From contig JAGYKS010000025.1 in NCBI GenBank assembly GCA_018401565.1, forward strand, positions 434,001 through 498,000: a stretch of DNA of 64,000 nt. The letters run 5' to 3'. This document shows positions 55,382 to 64,000 of the stretch, in pieces (position 1 is the stretch's first letter; the number at the start of each line of letters is the position of its first letter). The notes beneath the pieces were generated by a model that searched no databases, had not been told where the DNA came from, and saw only the letters and a list, made by a program, of their open reading frames with translations. Origin of the DNA: Acidimicrobiales bacterium. GTDB taxonomy: Bacteria > Actinomycetota > Acidimicrobiia > Acidimicrobiales > Acidimicrobilacustridaceae. The position numbers and the translations under genes were made by a program.

Positions 55382-55474
55382 CAGGCCGCTGACCGCCGAT
55401 TGGCCCGCATCATCCACAACTGATCGAATACAGCAGTCCCACACACGGGACCAACGCCAGCGAGGGACACTGAC

Positions 55475-57232
55475 ATGCAGCTCAACGGAGGACAGGCGCT
55501 CATCAAGGCGCTGGAACTCGAGGGGGTCGAGGTCATCTTCGGCCTGCCCGGCGGCGCCATCTTGCCGGTGTACGACCCCATCATCGATTCGCCCATCCGT
55601 CACGTGCTGGTGCGCCACGAGCAGGGCGCCGGCCACATGGCCGAGGGGTATGCCCACGCCACCGGACGACCAGGTGTGGCCATGGTGACCTCGGGTCCGG
55701 CGGCCACCAACATCGTCACGCCCCTGTGCGACGCCTACATGGACTCGATCCCCATGGTGATGATCACCGGCCAGGTGCCCACCACCGCCCTTGGCACCGA
55801 CGCCTTTCAGGAGTGCGACACCACCGGCATCACCATGCCGGTCACCAAGCACAACTTCCTGGTGACGTCGGCCGCCGACATTCCCCGGGTCATCCGCGAG
55901 GCCTTCCACATCGCCACCACCGGTCGCCCCGGCCCGGTGCTGGTCGACATTCCCAAAGACATCGTCGACCCCAAGAATCCCAAGAGCGCCATGGAGTGGT
56001 ACTGGCCCGAGACCGTGGACCTGCCGGGCTACAACCCCCGTACCACAGGCGACCCGGCTGCCATCCGCCATGCCGCCGAACTGATCATGGCCGCCGAGCG
56101 ACCGGTGATCTACGCCGGTGGCGGCATCCTCAAGGCACGCGCCGCCGAGGTACTGCTGGAACTTGCCGAAATGACCGACATCCGTGTCGTCACCACGTTG
56201 ATGGCCCGCGGCGCCTTCCCCGACGACCACCCGCTGTGTCTGGGCATGCCTGGCATGCACGGCAACTTCACCGCCATCACTGCCATGCAGCGCTCCGATC
56301 TGCTCATCGCCCTGGGCAGTCGTTTTGACGACCGGGTCACCGGCAAGCTGGACGGCTTCGCCCCCGACGCCAAGGTGATTCACGTCGACATCGACCCCGC
56401 CGAGCTGGGCAAGGTGCGCCGACCCGACGCCGGCATCGCCGGTGACTGCCGGCTGGTGATCGAGGAACTGGTGGAGGCGCTTCGTGAACTCGGGGCCCCC
56501 GACGCCCTGACCGACTCCACCGACTGGAAGAGCACCATCTCGGGATGGCAGGAGACTCACCCGCTGGCCTACGTGCCGTCGGAGCCCGGTGATCTGCTCA
56601 AGCCGCAGTACGTGCTCGAGCAACTGCGTGAACTTTGCCCCGACGACACCATCGTGGCCTCGGGCGTTGGCCAGCACCAGATGTGGACCAGCCAGTACTG
56701 GAAGTTCAACCATCCCTACACGTGGGTGAACTCCGGCGGCCTGGGCACCATGGGGTTTGCCGTGCCGGCAGCCATCGGAGCCAAGGTGGGTCGACCCGAC
56801 CGCATGGTGTGGGCCGTGGACGGTGACGGTTGCTTCCAGATGACGGCCCAGGAGTTGGTGACGGCGGCCGCCGAGCGCATCCCGGTGAAGATCGCCATTT
56901 TGAACAACGCCTACCTGGGCATGGTTCGCCAATGGCAGGAGATGTTCTACGAGGAGCGCTACAGCGAGGTGTACCTGTCGCCGGACCTGCCCGACTACAA
57001 GATGTGGGCCGAGGCCATGGGATGCGTGGGCATGCGGGTGGAGTCACCCGAAGAGGTTGGCCCCGCCATCGAAAAGGCCAATGCCATCAACGACCGGCCC
57101 GTGGTGATCGACTTCCGCACCGACGCCTCCGAAAAGGTGTTCCCCATGGTGGCCGCCGGTGCCAACAACGACGAGGTCATGACCGACGAGCGCACCCAGC
57201 CCGCCCTCGACATCCCCCGGCGCCGGCCATGA
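55475..57232 (+). CDS. ilvB: Acetolactate synthase large subunit
   Basis: ThDP/FAD enzyme that condenses pyruvate for valine, leucine and isoleucine. 585 aa. [40 protein letters not shown] (Glu for ThDP), [80 protein letters not shown] and [20 protein letters not shown] (GDG...NN metal motif) are complete. ATG at 55475 with GAGGGA upstream. First structural gene behind the attenuator; overlaps ilvN by 4 nt. Confidence 0.97.
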   Translation: MQLNGGQALIKALELEGVEVIFGLPGGAILPVYDPIIDSPIRHVLVRHEQGAGHMAEGYAHATGRPGVAMVTSGPAATNIVTPLCDAYMDSIPMVMITGQVPTTALGTDAFQECDTTGITMPVTKHNFLVTSAADIPRVIREAFHIATTGRPGPVLVDIPKDIVDPKNPKSAMEWYWPETVDLPGYNPRTTGDPAAIRHAAELIMAAERPVIYAGGGILKARAAEVLLELAEMTDIRVVTTLMARGAFPDDHPLCLGMPGMHGNFTAITAMQRSDLLIALGSRFDDRVTGKLDGFAPDAKVIHVDIDPAELGKVRRPDAGIAGDCRLVIEELVEALRELGAPDALTDSTDWKSTISGWQETHPLAYVPSEPGDLLKPQYVLEQLRELCPDDTIVASGVGQHQMWTSQYWKFNHPYTWVNSGGLGTMGFAVPAAIGAKVGRPDRMVWAVDGDGCFQMTAQELVTAAAERIPVKIAILNNAYLGMVRQWQEMFYEERYSEVYLSPDLPDYKMWAEAMGCVGMRVESPEEVGPAIEKANAINDRPVVIDFRTDASEKVFPMVAAGANNDEVMTDERTQPALDIPRRRP

Positions 57233-57786
57233 GTATCGACGACGGCCATGCCACCAGCCCGTCGGCCAACCCCGACGGTGTCGGCACTACCGGTGCCGTG
57301 CGCCATCACCTGCTCAGCGTGCTGGTGGAGAATCGTCCCGGGGTGCTCACCCGCGTGGCGGGCCTGTTCGCCCGCCGGGGCTACAACATCCACTCGCTGG
57401 CCGTCGCCCCCACCGAAGACCCGGCGGTGAGCCGCATCTCCATGGTGGTGGACGTGGCGTCGTCACCGCTGCCGCAGATGATGATGCAGCTCGACAAGCT
57501 CATCAACGTGCTGGAGATCAGCGAGCTTTCGCCGGCCATGGCCGTGGAACGAGAGGTTCTGCTGGCCACCGTCGGGGCCGGTCCCGACGCCCTCGGCGAG
57601 CTCGACGAGGCGCTGGCCGGGTTCGATTCGCGGGTGCTTGACAGCGACGACTCGGCGGTGACGGTGTCGGTGCTTGGCACCCCCGAGCAGATCGATGACG
57701 CTGAGGTATTGCTGGCCGCCTTCGGGCTGCTGGCGGTACAGCGATCGGGCCGGGTGGCATTGTCCACCCTGTCCGCACAAGACTGA
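57229..57786 (+). CDS. ilvN: Acetolactate synthase small (regulatory) subunit
   Basis: Valine-sensing ACT-domain subunit, 185 aa. [40 protein letters not shown] and [20 protein letters not shown] are the ACT domain (residues about 25-100), then [20 protein letters not shown] and the C-terminal domain [40 protein letters not shown]. The N-terminal 22 residues are an extra hydrophilic tail. ATG within the ilvB stop overlap. Confidence 0.96.
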   Translation: MSIDDGHATSPSANPDGVGTTGAVRHHLLSVLVENRPGVLTRVAGLFARRGYNIHSLAVAPTEDPAVSRISMVVDVASSPLPQMMMQLDKLINVLEISELSPAMAVEREVLLATVGAGPDALGELDEALAGFDSRVLDSDDSAVTVSVLGTPEQIDDAEVLLAAFGLLAVQRSGRVALSTLSAQD

Positions 57787-57795
57787 CCACAGCCG

Positions 57796-57814
57796 GGGGC
57801 ACGGCCCCTTTTTT
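57796..57814 (+). terminator. Intrinsic terminator between ilvN and ilvC
   Basis: GGGGC, loop ACG, GCCCC, then six T. It lies in the 40-bp gap between ilvN and ilvC and ends 7 bp before the ilvC Shine-Dalgarno (AGGA). The short stem with a full T-run suggests partial termination, which would set ilvC levels apart from ilvBN. Confidence 0.6.
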
Positions 57815-57826
57815 CCACGGAGGACC

Positions 57827-58861
57827 ATGATGGCCAAGATCTACTACGAAGCCGATGCCGACCGCAGCCTGCTCGATGGCCGCAAGGTGGCCGTCATTGG
57901 CTACGGCAGCCAGGGCCATGCCCACGCGCTGAACCTCAAGGAGTCCGGCGTGGACGTGCGGGTGGGCCTGTCGGCCACCTCGTCGTCGGTGGACAAGGCC
58001 CGTGCCGCCGGCCTGGCCGTGGCCACGGTGGAAGACGCCGTCGCCGAGGCCGACATGATCATGGTGCTCATCCCCGACACCGCCCAAAAGAAGGTGTACC
58101 TCGAGTCCATCGAGCCCAACCTGTCTGACGGCGACATGCTGATGTTCGCCCATGGCTTCAACATCCGCTTCGGTCGCATCACCCCGCCGGCCGGCGTGGA
58201 CGTGACCATGGTGGCCCCCAAGGGCCCCGGGCACCTGGTGCGACGCACCTACTCCGAGGGTGGCGGCACGCCGTGTCTGGTCGCTGTTGAGCAGGACGCC
58301 ACCGGCAACGCCCTCGCCCTCACGCTGGCCTACGCCGACGCCATTGGTGGCGCCAGGGCCGGGATCATCGAGACCACCTTCTCCGAAGAGACCGAGACCG
58401 ACCTGTTCGGTGAGCAGGTTGTGCTGTGCGGCGGCACCACAGCGCTGGTGCAGGCCGGGTTCGAGACCCTGACCGAGGCCGGGTACCAGCCCGAGGTGGC
58501 CTACTTCGAATGCCTGCACGAACTGAAGCTGATCGTGGACCTGATGTACGAACAGGGCATCGCCGGCATGCGCTACTCCATCTCCGACACCGCCGAGTTT
58601 GGCGACCTCACCCGTGGCCCGCGCATCGTGGACGACCGGGTCAAGGCCGAGATGCGGGCCATTTTGGGCGAGATCCAGTCGGGCCAGTTCGCCGATGAGT
58701 GGATCGCCGAGGACGAGGCCGGTCGTGACCGGTTCCACGATCTCGAAAAGGCCGGCCACGACCACCCCATCGAGGTTGTCGGCGGCAAGCTTCGCGACAT
58801 GATGCCGTTCATCTCCGAGGGTCGTGAGCGTGTCCAGGACGCCTCGGGCGGACAGGGCTGA
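57827..58861 (+). CDS. ilvC: Ketol-acid reductoisomerase, class I
   Basis: Second step of branched-chain amino-acid synthesis, 344 aa. [20 protein letters not shown] is the nucleotide fold, [20 protein letters not shown] the cofactor loop, [17 protein letters not shown] and [20 protein letters not shown] follow, and [40 protein letters not shown] (metal acids) and [20 protein letters not shown] close the active site. ATGs at 57827 and 57830; AGGA upstream. Confidence 0.97.
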   Translation: MMAKIYYEADADRSLLDGRKVAVIGYGSQGHAHALNLKESGVDVRVGLSATSSSVDKARAAGLAVATVEDAVAEADMIMVLIPDTAQKKVYLESIEPNLSDGDMLMFAHGFNIRFGRITPPAGVDVTMVAPKGPGHLVRRTYSEGGGTPCLVAVEQDATGNALALTLAYADAIGGARAGIIETTFSEETETDLFGEQVVLCGGTTALVQAGFETLTEAGYQPEVAYFECLHELKLIVDLMYEQGIAGMRYSISDTAEFGDLTRGPRIVDDRVKAEMRAILGEIQSGQFADEWIAEDEAGRDRFHDLEKAGHDHPIEVVGGKLRDMMPFISEGRERVQDASGGQG

Positions 58862-58922
58862 TTGCGGCGTCTTCTGCAGCTGCGTGACCTAGCTGCGTTA
58901 GCTCGTTCCTAAATACGACTGG

Positions 58923-58943
58923 ATCGGTCGGGATTAGACCGAT
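58923..58943. promoter_or_regulatory. Inverted repeat in the metY promoter region
   Basis: ATCGGTC, 7-bp spacer GGGATTA, GACCGAT, perfect 7-bp arms, 12 bp before the metY ATG, with GATAGT overlapping its right edge as a possible -10. Two AGCTGCGT direct repeats lie just upstream. The position suggests a repressor site controlling sulfur-amino-acid synthesis; the regulator is unknown (Rrf2/CymR-like proteins bind sites of similar shape). Confidence 0.5.
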
Positions 58944-58955
58944 AGTGTGTTCCCC

Positions 58956-60269
58956 ATGACTGAACAGTGGGGATTCGACACACGCCAGATCCATGCCGGC
59001 CAGGAGCCTGACCCGACCACCGGGGCCCGGGCCGTGCCGATCTACCAGACCACGTCGTATCAGTTCCGCGACACCCAGCACGCCGCCAACCTGTTCGGCC
59101 TGGCCGAGGTCGGCAACATCTACACCCGGATCATGAACCCCACCCAGGGGGTGTTCGAGGCCCGCGTCAACAGCCTCGAGGGCGGGTGCACCACAGCCAT
59201 CGGGCTGCCCGGCACCCTTGCGGTTGCCTCGGGTCAGGCCGCCGAGACGCTGGCCATCTTGAACCTGTGTGAAAACGGCGGCCACATCGTGGCCTCGGCG
59301 GCGCTGTACGGCGGCACCTACAACCTCCTGCATTACACGATGCCCAAGATGGGCATCGAGACCACCTTCATCGACGACCCCGACAACCTCGAGGCGTGGG
59401 CAGCAGCCGTGCGGCCCAACACCAAGGCCTTTTATGCCGAATCCATCGGCAATCCCCGCAACGACGTGCTCGACATCGAGGGTGTGTCCGGGGTGGCCCA
59501 CGACAACAACATCCCGCTGATCGTGGACAACACCGTGGCCAGCCCGTGGCTCATCCGCCCGCTGGAGTGGGGCGCCGACATCGTGGTGCACTCGGCCACC
59601 AAGTTCATCGGCGGCCACGGCACCTCCATCGGTGGCGTGATCGTTGACGGTGGCACCTTCGACTTCGGTGCCAGCGGCAAGCACCCCATGTTCACCGACC
59701 CCGACCCCAGCTACCACGGCCTGGCCTACTGGCCCGCCCTGGGTGCAGGGTCGTACGCCCTCAAGGCCCGGGTGCAGCTGTTGCGTGACATTGGCGCCGC
59801 CATCACGCCGTTCAACTCGTTCCTGTTCCTCCAGGGTCTCGAGACGCTGAGCCTGCGTATGGAGCGCCACAACGACAACGCCCGCAAGGTGGCCGACTAC
59901 CTCGCCGCCCACCCCCAGGTGGAGCGGGTGCAGTTCGCCGGGTTGGCATCGTCACCGTGGAACGAACGGGTCGAGCGGTATGCCGCCGGGCGTGGGGCCG
60001 GATCGGTGCCGGCGTTCATCATCGCCGGTGGTGCCGACGCCGGTCGCAAGTTCGTGGAGGCGCTCGAGCTGCACAGCCATGTGGCCAACATCGGTGACGT
60101 GCGCAGCCTGGCCATCCATCCGGCCACCACCACCCACTCCCAGCTCACCGAGGCCGAGCAGCTGACCACCGGTGTTGAACCGGGCCTGGTTCGGCTGTCG
60201 GTTGGCCTCGAAACCATCGACGACATCATCGCCGACCTCGAACTGGGTTTCGCCGCCGCCAAGGCATGA
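58956..60269 (+). CDS. metY: O-acetylhomoserine aminocarboxypropyltransferase (sulfhydrylase)
   Basis: PLP enzyme making homocysteine (or cysteine) from O-acetylhomoserine and sulfide. 437 aa. [120 protein letters not shown] (PLP Lys) and [20 protein letters not shown] mark the MetY branch; the KFIGGHG-(T/S)-SIGG block and length separate it from MetB/MetZ. ATG at 58956. An inverted repeat lies just upstream. Confidence 0.95.
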   Translation: MTEQWGFDTRQIHAGQEPDPTTGARAVPIYQTTSYQFRDTQHAANLFGLAEVGNIYTRIMNPTQGVFEARVNSLEGGCTTAIGLPGTLAVASGQAAETLAILNLCENGGHIVASAALYGGTYNLLHYTMPKMGIETTFIDDPDNLEAWAAAVRPNTKAFYAESIGNPRNDVLDIEGVSGVAHDNNIPLIVDNTVASPWLIRPLEWGADIVVHSATKFIGGHGTSIGGVIVDGGTFDFGASGKHPMFTDPDPSYHGLAYWPALGAGSYALKARVQLLRDIGAAITPFNSFLFLQGLETLSLRMERHNDNARKVADYLAAHPQVERVQFAGLASSPWNERVERYAAGRGAGSVPAFIIAGGADAGRKFVEALELHSHVANIGDVRSLAIHPATTTHSQLTEAEQLTTGVEPGLVRLSVGLETIDDIIADLELGFAAAKA

Positions 60270-60347
60270 ACCATCGCCATGTGGCGGTCGCTGCTGGGAC
60301 CTGAGTCAGCGGTTGAGCACGCCGATAGTGCTGCATACGCTTGCTGT

Positions 60348-60565
60348 ATGTCAGTGACGAGAACGCAGATCTACCTGACCGAGGAGCAACGTCAGCGGAT
60401 CGACCAAGTGGCGGCGTCGGAGGGCATTGCGATGGCAGAGGTCATCCGTCGGGCCCTCGACGAGTACCTCGGTGACGAGGGTGATGCCGCTGCCGCGTTG
60501 AGCTCAACCTTCGGTGCCGCCCCGACGCCTCCGCTCCTTCTCGTGAGGACTGGCGGCGGGCGTGA
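60348..60565 (+). CDS. CopG-type ribbon-helix-helix antitoxin-like protein (frame interrupted)
   Basis: RTQIYLTEEQRQRIDQVAAS and EGIAMAEVIRRALDEYLGDE form a ribbon-helix-helix. The visible frame then reads AAPTPPLLLVRTGG to 60623, but shifting by one base near 60520 (one C short in a C run) gives AAPDASAPSREDWRRA and a stop at 60565, the normal end of this antitoxin type. No intact toxin gene follows, so it is an orphan or decayed pair. CATAC (60334-60338) and GTATG (60346-60350) form an inverted repeat over the ATG, a possible self-binding site. Confidence 0.7.
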
Positions 60566-60641
60566 GTTCCAGCTTCGAATGCCTTATGCACGCATTGCGG
60601 TGACGGCCCCGGCGTCCAGATGAACGTTCCCGGGAGCGCGA

Positions 60642-61940
<1,299 letters not shown>

Positions 61941-61942
61941 TC

Positions 61943-63151
61943 ATGACCATCGATCCAGCCGCTGCCATCTCCCGCCGTGTGGCGGCCATCAGCCCGTCGG
62001 CCACGCTGGCCGTGGACGCCAAGGCCAAGGCCCTCAAGGCCGCCGGCGAACCCGTGATCGGGTTTGGTGCCGGCGAACCCGACTTCGCCACTCCCGACCA
62101 CATCGTTGCCGCCGCCATCGCCGCCGCCGCCGACCCCGCCACCCATCGCTACTCACCTGCAGCCGGGCTGCCGGCGCTGCGGTCGGCCATTGCCGGGGTC
62201 ACCATGGTCGGTGGTGCCGAGGTGGATCCGGCGCAGGTGGTGGTGACCAACGGCGGAAAGCACGCCATCTACAACGCCATGGCGGTCCTGCTCAACCCCG
62301 GCGACGAGGTGCTGTTGCCGGCCCCGTACTGGACCACCTACCCCGAGCCCATCGCGCTCGCCGGTGGCGTGCCCGTGGTGCTGCCCACCGACGTGGCGGC
62401 CGGATTCAAGGTCACCGTGGACCAGCTCGAAGCAGCCCGCACCCCGGCCACCAAGGCCCTGGTGTTCGTGTCGCCGTCCAACCCCACCGGCGTGGTGTAC
62501 ACCCACGACGAGACCGTGGCCATTGGCCACTGGGCACTCGAGCACGGCATCTGGGTCATCACCGACGAGATCTACGAGCATCTGGTGTTCGGGTCGCACA
62601 CCTTCACCTCGATGCCGGTGGTGGTGCCCGAACTGGCCGGCCAGACCATCATCGTCAACGGGGTGGCCAAGACCTTCGCCATGACGGGCTGGCGGGTGGG
62701 CTGGCTGGTGGCACCAAAGGTGATGGCGTCAGCGGCGGCCAACCTGCAGAGCCATCAGACCTCCAACGTGTGCAACATCGCCCAGCGTGCCGCGCTGGCC
62801 GCCCTCGAAGGGGGCCTCGACGACGTGGAACGCATGCGCGGTGCGTTTGAGCGTCGCGGGCAACTGATGTGGTCGATGCTCAGCGGGATCGACGGCGTCA
62901 CCTGCCTCGAACCCCAGGGCGCCTTCTACTGTTTCCCCGACATGCGGGCCCACGTGGGCCGCACCATCGCCGGGCGCCGGGTGGACAGCACGGTGGATCT
63001 GGCCGACGTCGCCCTCGAGGTGGCCAAGGTGGCCGTGGTTCCTGGCGAGGCGTTCGACGCCCCGGGCTACGTGCGCATGAGCTTCGCATTGGCCGACGAC
63101 GACATCGCCGAGGGCGTGCAGCGGTTCGCCGAGCTGCTCGGCGGTGACTGA
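61943..63151 (+). CDS. Class I aminotransferase, aspartate-aminotransferase type
   Basis: 402 aa. [155 protein letters not shown] (PLP Lys) and [14 protein letters not shown], then [18 protein letters not shown], are the I-gamma aspartate/prephenate aminotransferase pattern. ATG at 61943, divergent from serC. The stop overlaps the next gene by 8 nt. Confidence 0.93.
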   Translation: MTIDPAAAISRRVAAISPSATLAVDAKAKALKAAGEPVIGFGAGEPDFATPDHIVAAAIAAAADPATHRYSPAAGLPALRSAIAGVTMVGGAEVDPAQVVVTNGGKHAIYNAMAVLLNPGDEVLLPAPYWTTYPEPIALAGGVPVVLPTDVAAGFKVTVDQLEAARTPATKALVFVSPSNPTGVVYTHDETVAIGHWALEHGIWVITDEIYEHLVFGSHTFTSMPVVVPELAGQTIIVNGVAKTFAMTGWRVGWLVAPKVMASAAANLQSHQTSNVCNIAQRAALAALEGGLDDVERMRGAFERRGQLMWSMLSGIDGVTCLEPQGAFYCFPDMRAHVGRTIAGRRVDSTVDLADVALEVAKVAVVPGEAFDAPGYVRMSFALADDDIAEGVQRFAELLGGD

Positions 63152-64000
63152 CCACACCCCTCCCTTGCCGAGGGTGGGGGCGCCGGCGCCGGGGGCGTGG
63201 CCGTCACCGGTCACCGCCGACGTGGTGGTGGGCGCCTCGGTGGGCCTGGGTGGACCCCAGGTGGTGGGCGACCGCGTGTGGTGGGCTGAAGCCCGTCCCC
63301 ACGAAGGCGGCCGTGTGCAGCTGGTTCACCGGCCCCTGACCGGTGACGACGTCGCCGTGGACGTGCTGCCCGACGGGTTCTCGGCCCGGTCCCGTGCCCA
63401 CGAATACGGCGGTGGGGCGTGGTGGGCAACACCCGATGCTGTGGTGTTCACCAACGCCGCCGACCAGCGCCTGTGGCGCCTCGACCTCGACGACGCTGGT
63501 GTGGCCGCAGGTGACCCGGTACCGATCACCCCCGAGCCCGACCATCCCGGGGCCGACCGCCACGCCGACGCCCGCCCCATCGGCGATGGCACGTGGTGGG
63601 TGTGTGTGCGCGAACGCCACGCCGACACTGGCCATCCCACTGACGAACTGGTGGCAGTGCGCACCATCACCCCCGGCGGGCAGTCTGTGGTGCTGCGCAA
63701 CAGCGCCGACTTCGTGTCCAACCCCCGCCTCAGCCCCGACGGCCAATGGGTGTGCTGGCTGGAGTGGGATCTGCCCGACATGCCGTGGCAATCCACCACC
63801 CTGTGGGTGGCAGGGGTGGAAACCGGTGCCGACGGTGCGCCCCAACTGGTCGAACCCACCCCCGTTCTGGGTGCAGGGCTGGTCGATGGCGTCGGTACCG
63901 CCGACGGCGTCGGTGACCCGTGGCCGATCCCGGTGTCGCTCAGCCAGCCCGGCTGGTTGCGTGATGGCCGGCTGGCCGTGGTCAGCGACGACGACAACTG
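63144..64000 (+). CDS. S9-family peptidase, N-terminal part (3' end outside window)
   Basis: GTG at 63144 opens 285 codons to the window edge. [100 protein letters not shown] and [20 protein letters not shown] are the beta-propeller of prolyl-oligopeptidase/acylaminoacyl-peptidase type (S9C) proteins; (V/A)HEYGGGA is particularly telling. The catalytic alpha/beta-hydrolase domain lies beyond the window. Overlaps the aminotransferase end by 8 nt, so the two are co-transcribed. Confidence 0.85.
   Translation, partial: MTDHTPPLPRVGAPAPGAWPSPVTADVVVGASVGLGGPQVVGDRVWWAEARPHEGGRVQLVHRPLTGDDVAVDVLPDGFSARSRAHEYGGGAWWATPDAVVFTNAADQRLWRLDLDDAGVAAGDPVPITPEPDHPGADRHADARPIGDGTWWVCVRERHADTGHPTDELVAVRTITPGGQSVVLRNSADFVSNPRLSPDGQWVCWLEWDLPDMPWQSTTLWVAGVETGADGAPQLVEPTPVLGAGLVDGVGTADGVGDPWPIPVSLSQPGWLRDGRLAVVSDDDN

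Noticed and set aside
60566-60641. PIN-type toxin gene after the CopG-like antitoxin
   Set aside because: The frame after the antitoxin stop (starting VSSSFECLMHALR) ends after 13 codons and lacks PIN acids.

Overview
The window is GC-rich (roughly two thirds G+C by eye), with GTG starts, many 4-bp ATGA/GTGA gene overlaps and few strong intergenic promoters. It looks like an actinobacterial chromosome. The gene content (GatCAB, PASTA-domain Ser/Thr kinase, GlpX, an Asp-type MurA, MeaB, a split acyl-CoA mutase, an SCP2 protein, Eis-like and DUF2142 proteins) fits class Acidimicrobiia well, but nothing here fixes the genus. No rRNA, tRNA or CRISPR array was seen.

Layout. 1-6500 is an accessory stretch: a cut-off IS481-family element, a DUF6194 protein, a TacA/TacT-like toxin-antitoxin pair diverging from a two-gene small-protein operon, an intradiol-dioxygenase-like lipoprotein, a lipoprotein and a GNAT protein. 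6.6-31.6 kb holds metabolic and envelope genes: GH38 mannosidase, P450, DUF2142 protein, epimerase, Sua5, sulfite-oxidase-like protein, desaturase, glpX, acyl-CoA mutase, L,D-transpeptidase, MFS transporter, murA, NifU-like protein, meaB, mscL, enoyl-CoA hydratase and rhomboid protease. 32-48.4 kb carries cysteine desulfurase, mnmA, a methionine-synthase-like gene, ligA, a HAD hydrolase, a PASTA kinase, a DHA2 exporter and gatC-gatA-gatB. 48.4-50.5 kb is a second small accessory patch: a deleted transposase, a toxin-antitoxin-like pair and a lipoprotein. 51.8-63 kb is an amino-acid biosynthesis block: ilvD, ilvB-ilvN-ilvC with an upstream attenuator, metY, serC and an aspartate-type aminotransferase. 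The order cysteine desulfurase, mnmA, methionine-synthase-like, ligA, gatCA..B, ilvBNC parallels the well-known Mycobacterium tuberculosis arrangement, from memory.

Two window-wide patterns stand out. First, about 20 genes are broken by +/-1 (once apparently -2) shifts, mostly in short runs of G or C, including the essential ligA and gatC. I read these as base-calling or assembly errors and describe each broken gene over its whole span. Second, short tandem repeats (12-25 bp units, 2-6 copies) are common. At several loci they start on or next to a gene's stop codon, and others lie in frame inside housekeeping genes (desaturase, mnmA, meaB, ligA, pknB, yaaA).

The best candidates for new biology are the ilvB leader-peptide attenuator with a near-leaderless promoter, the stop-codon-anchored minisatellites, the small acidic/basic protein pair facing the TacAT operon, and the His-rich 11-residue repeat on the desaturase tail.
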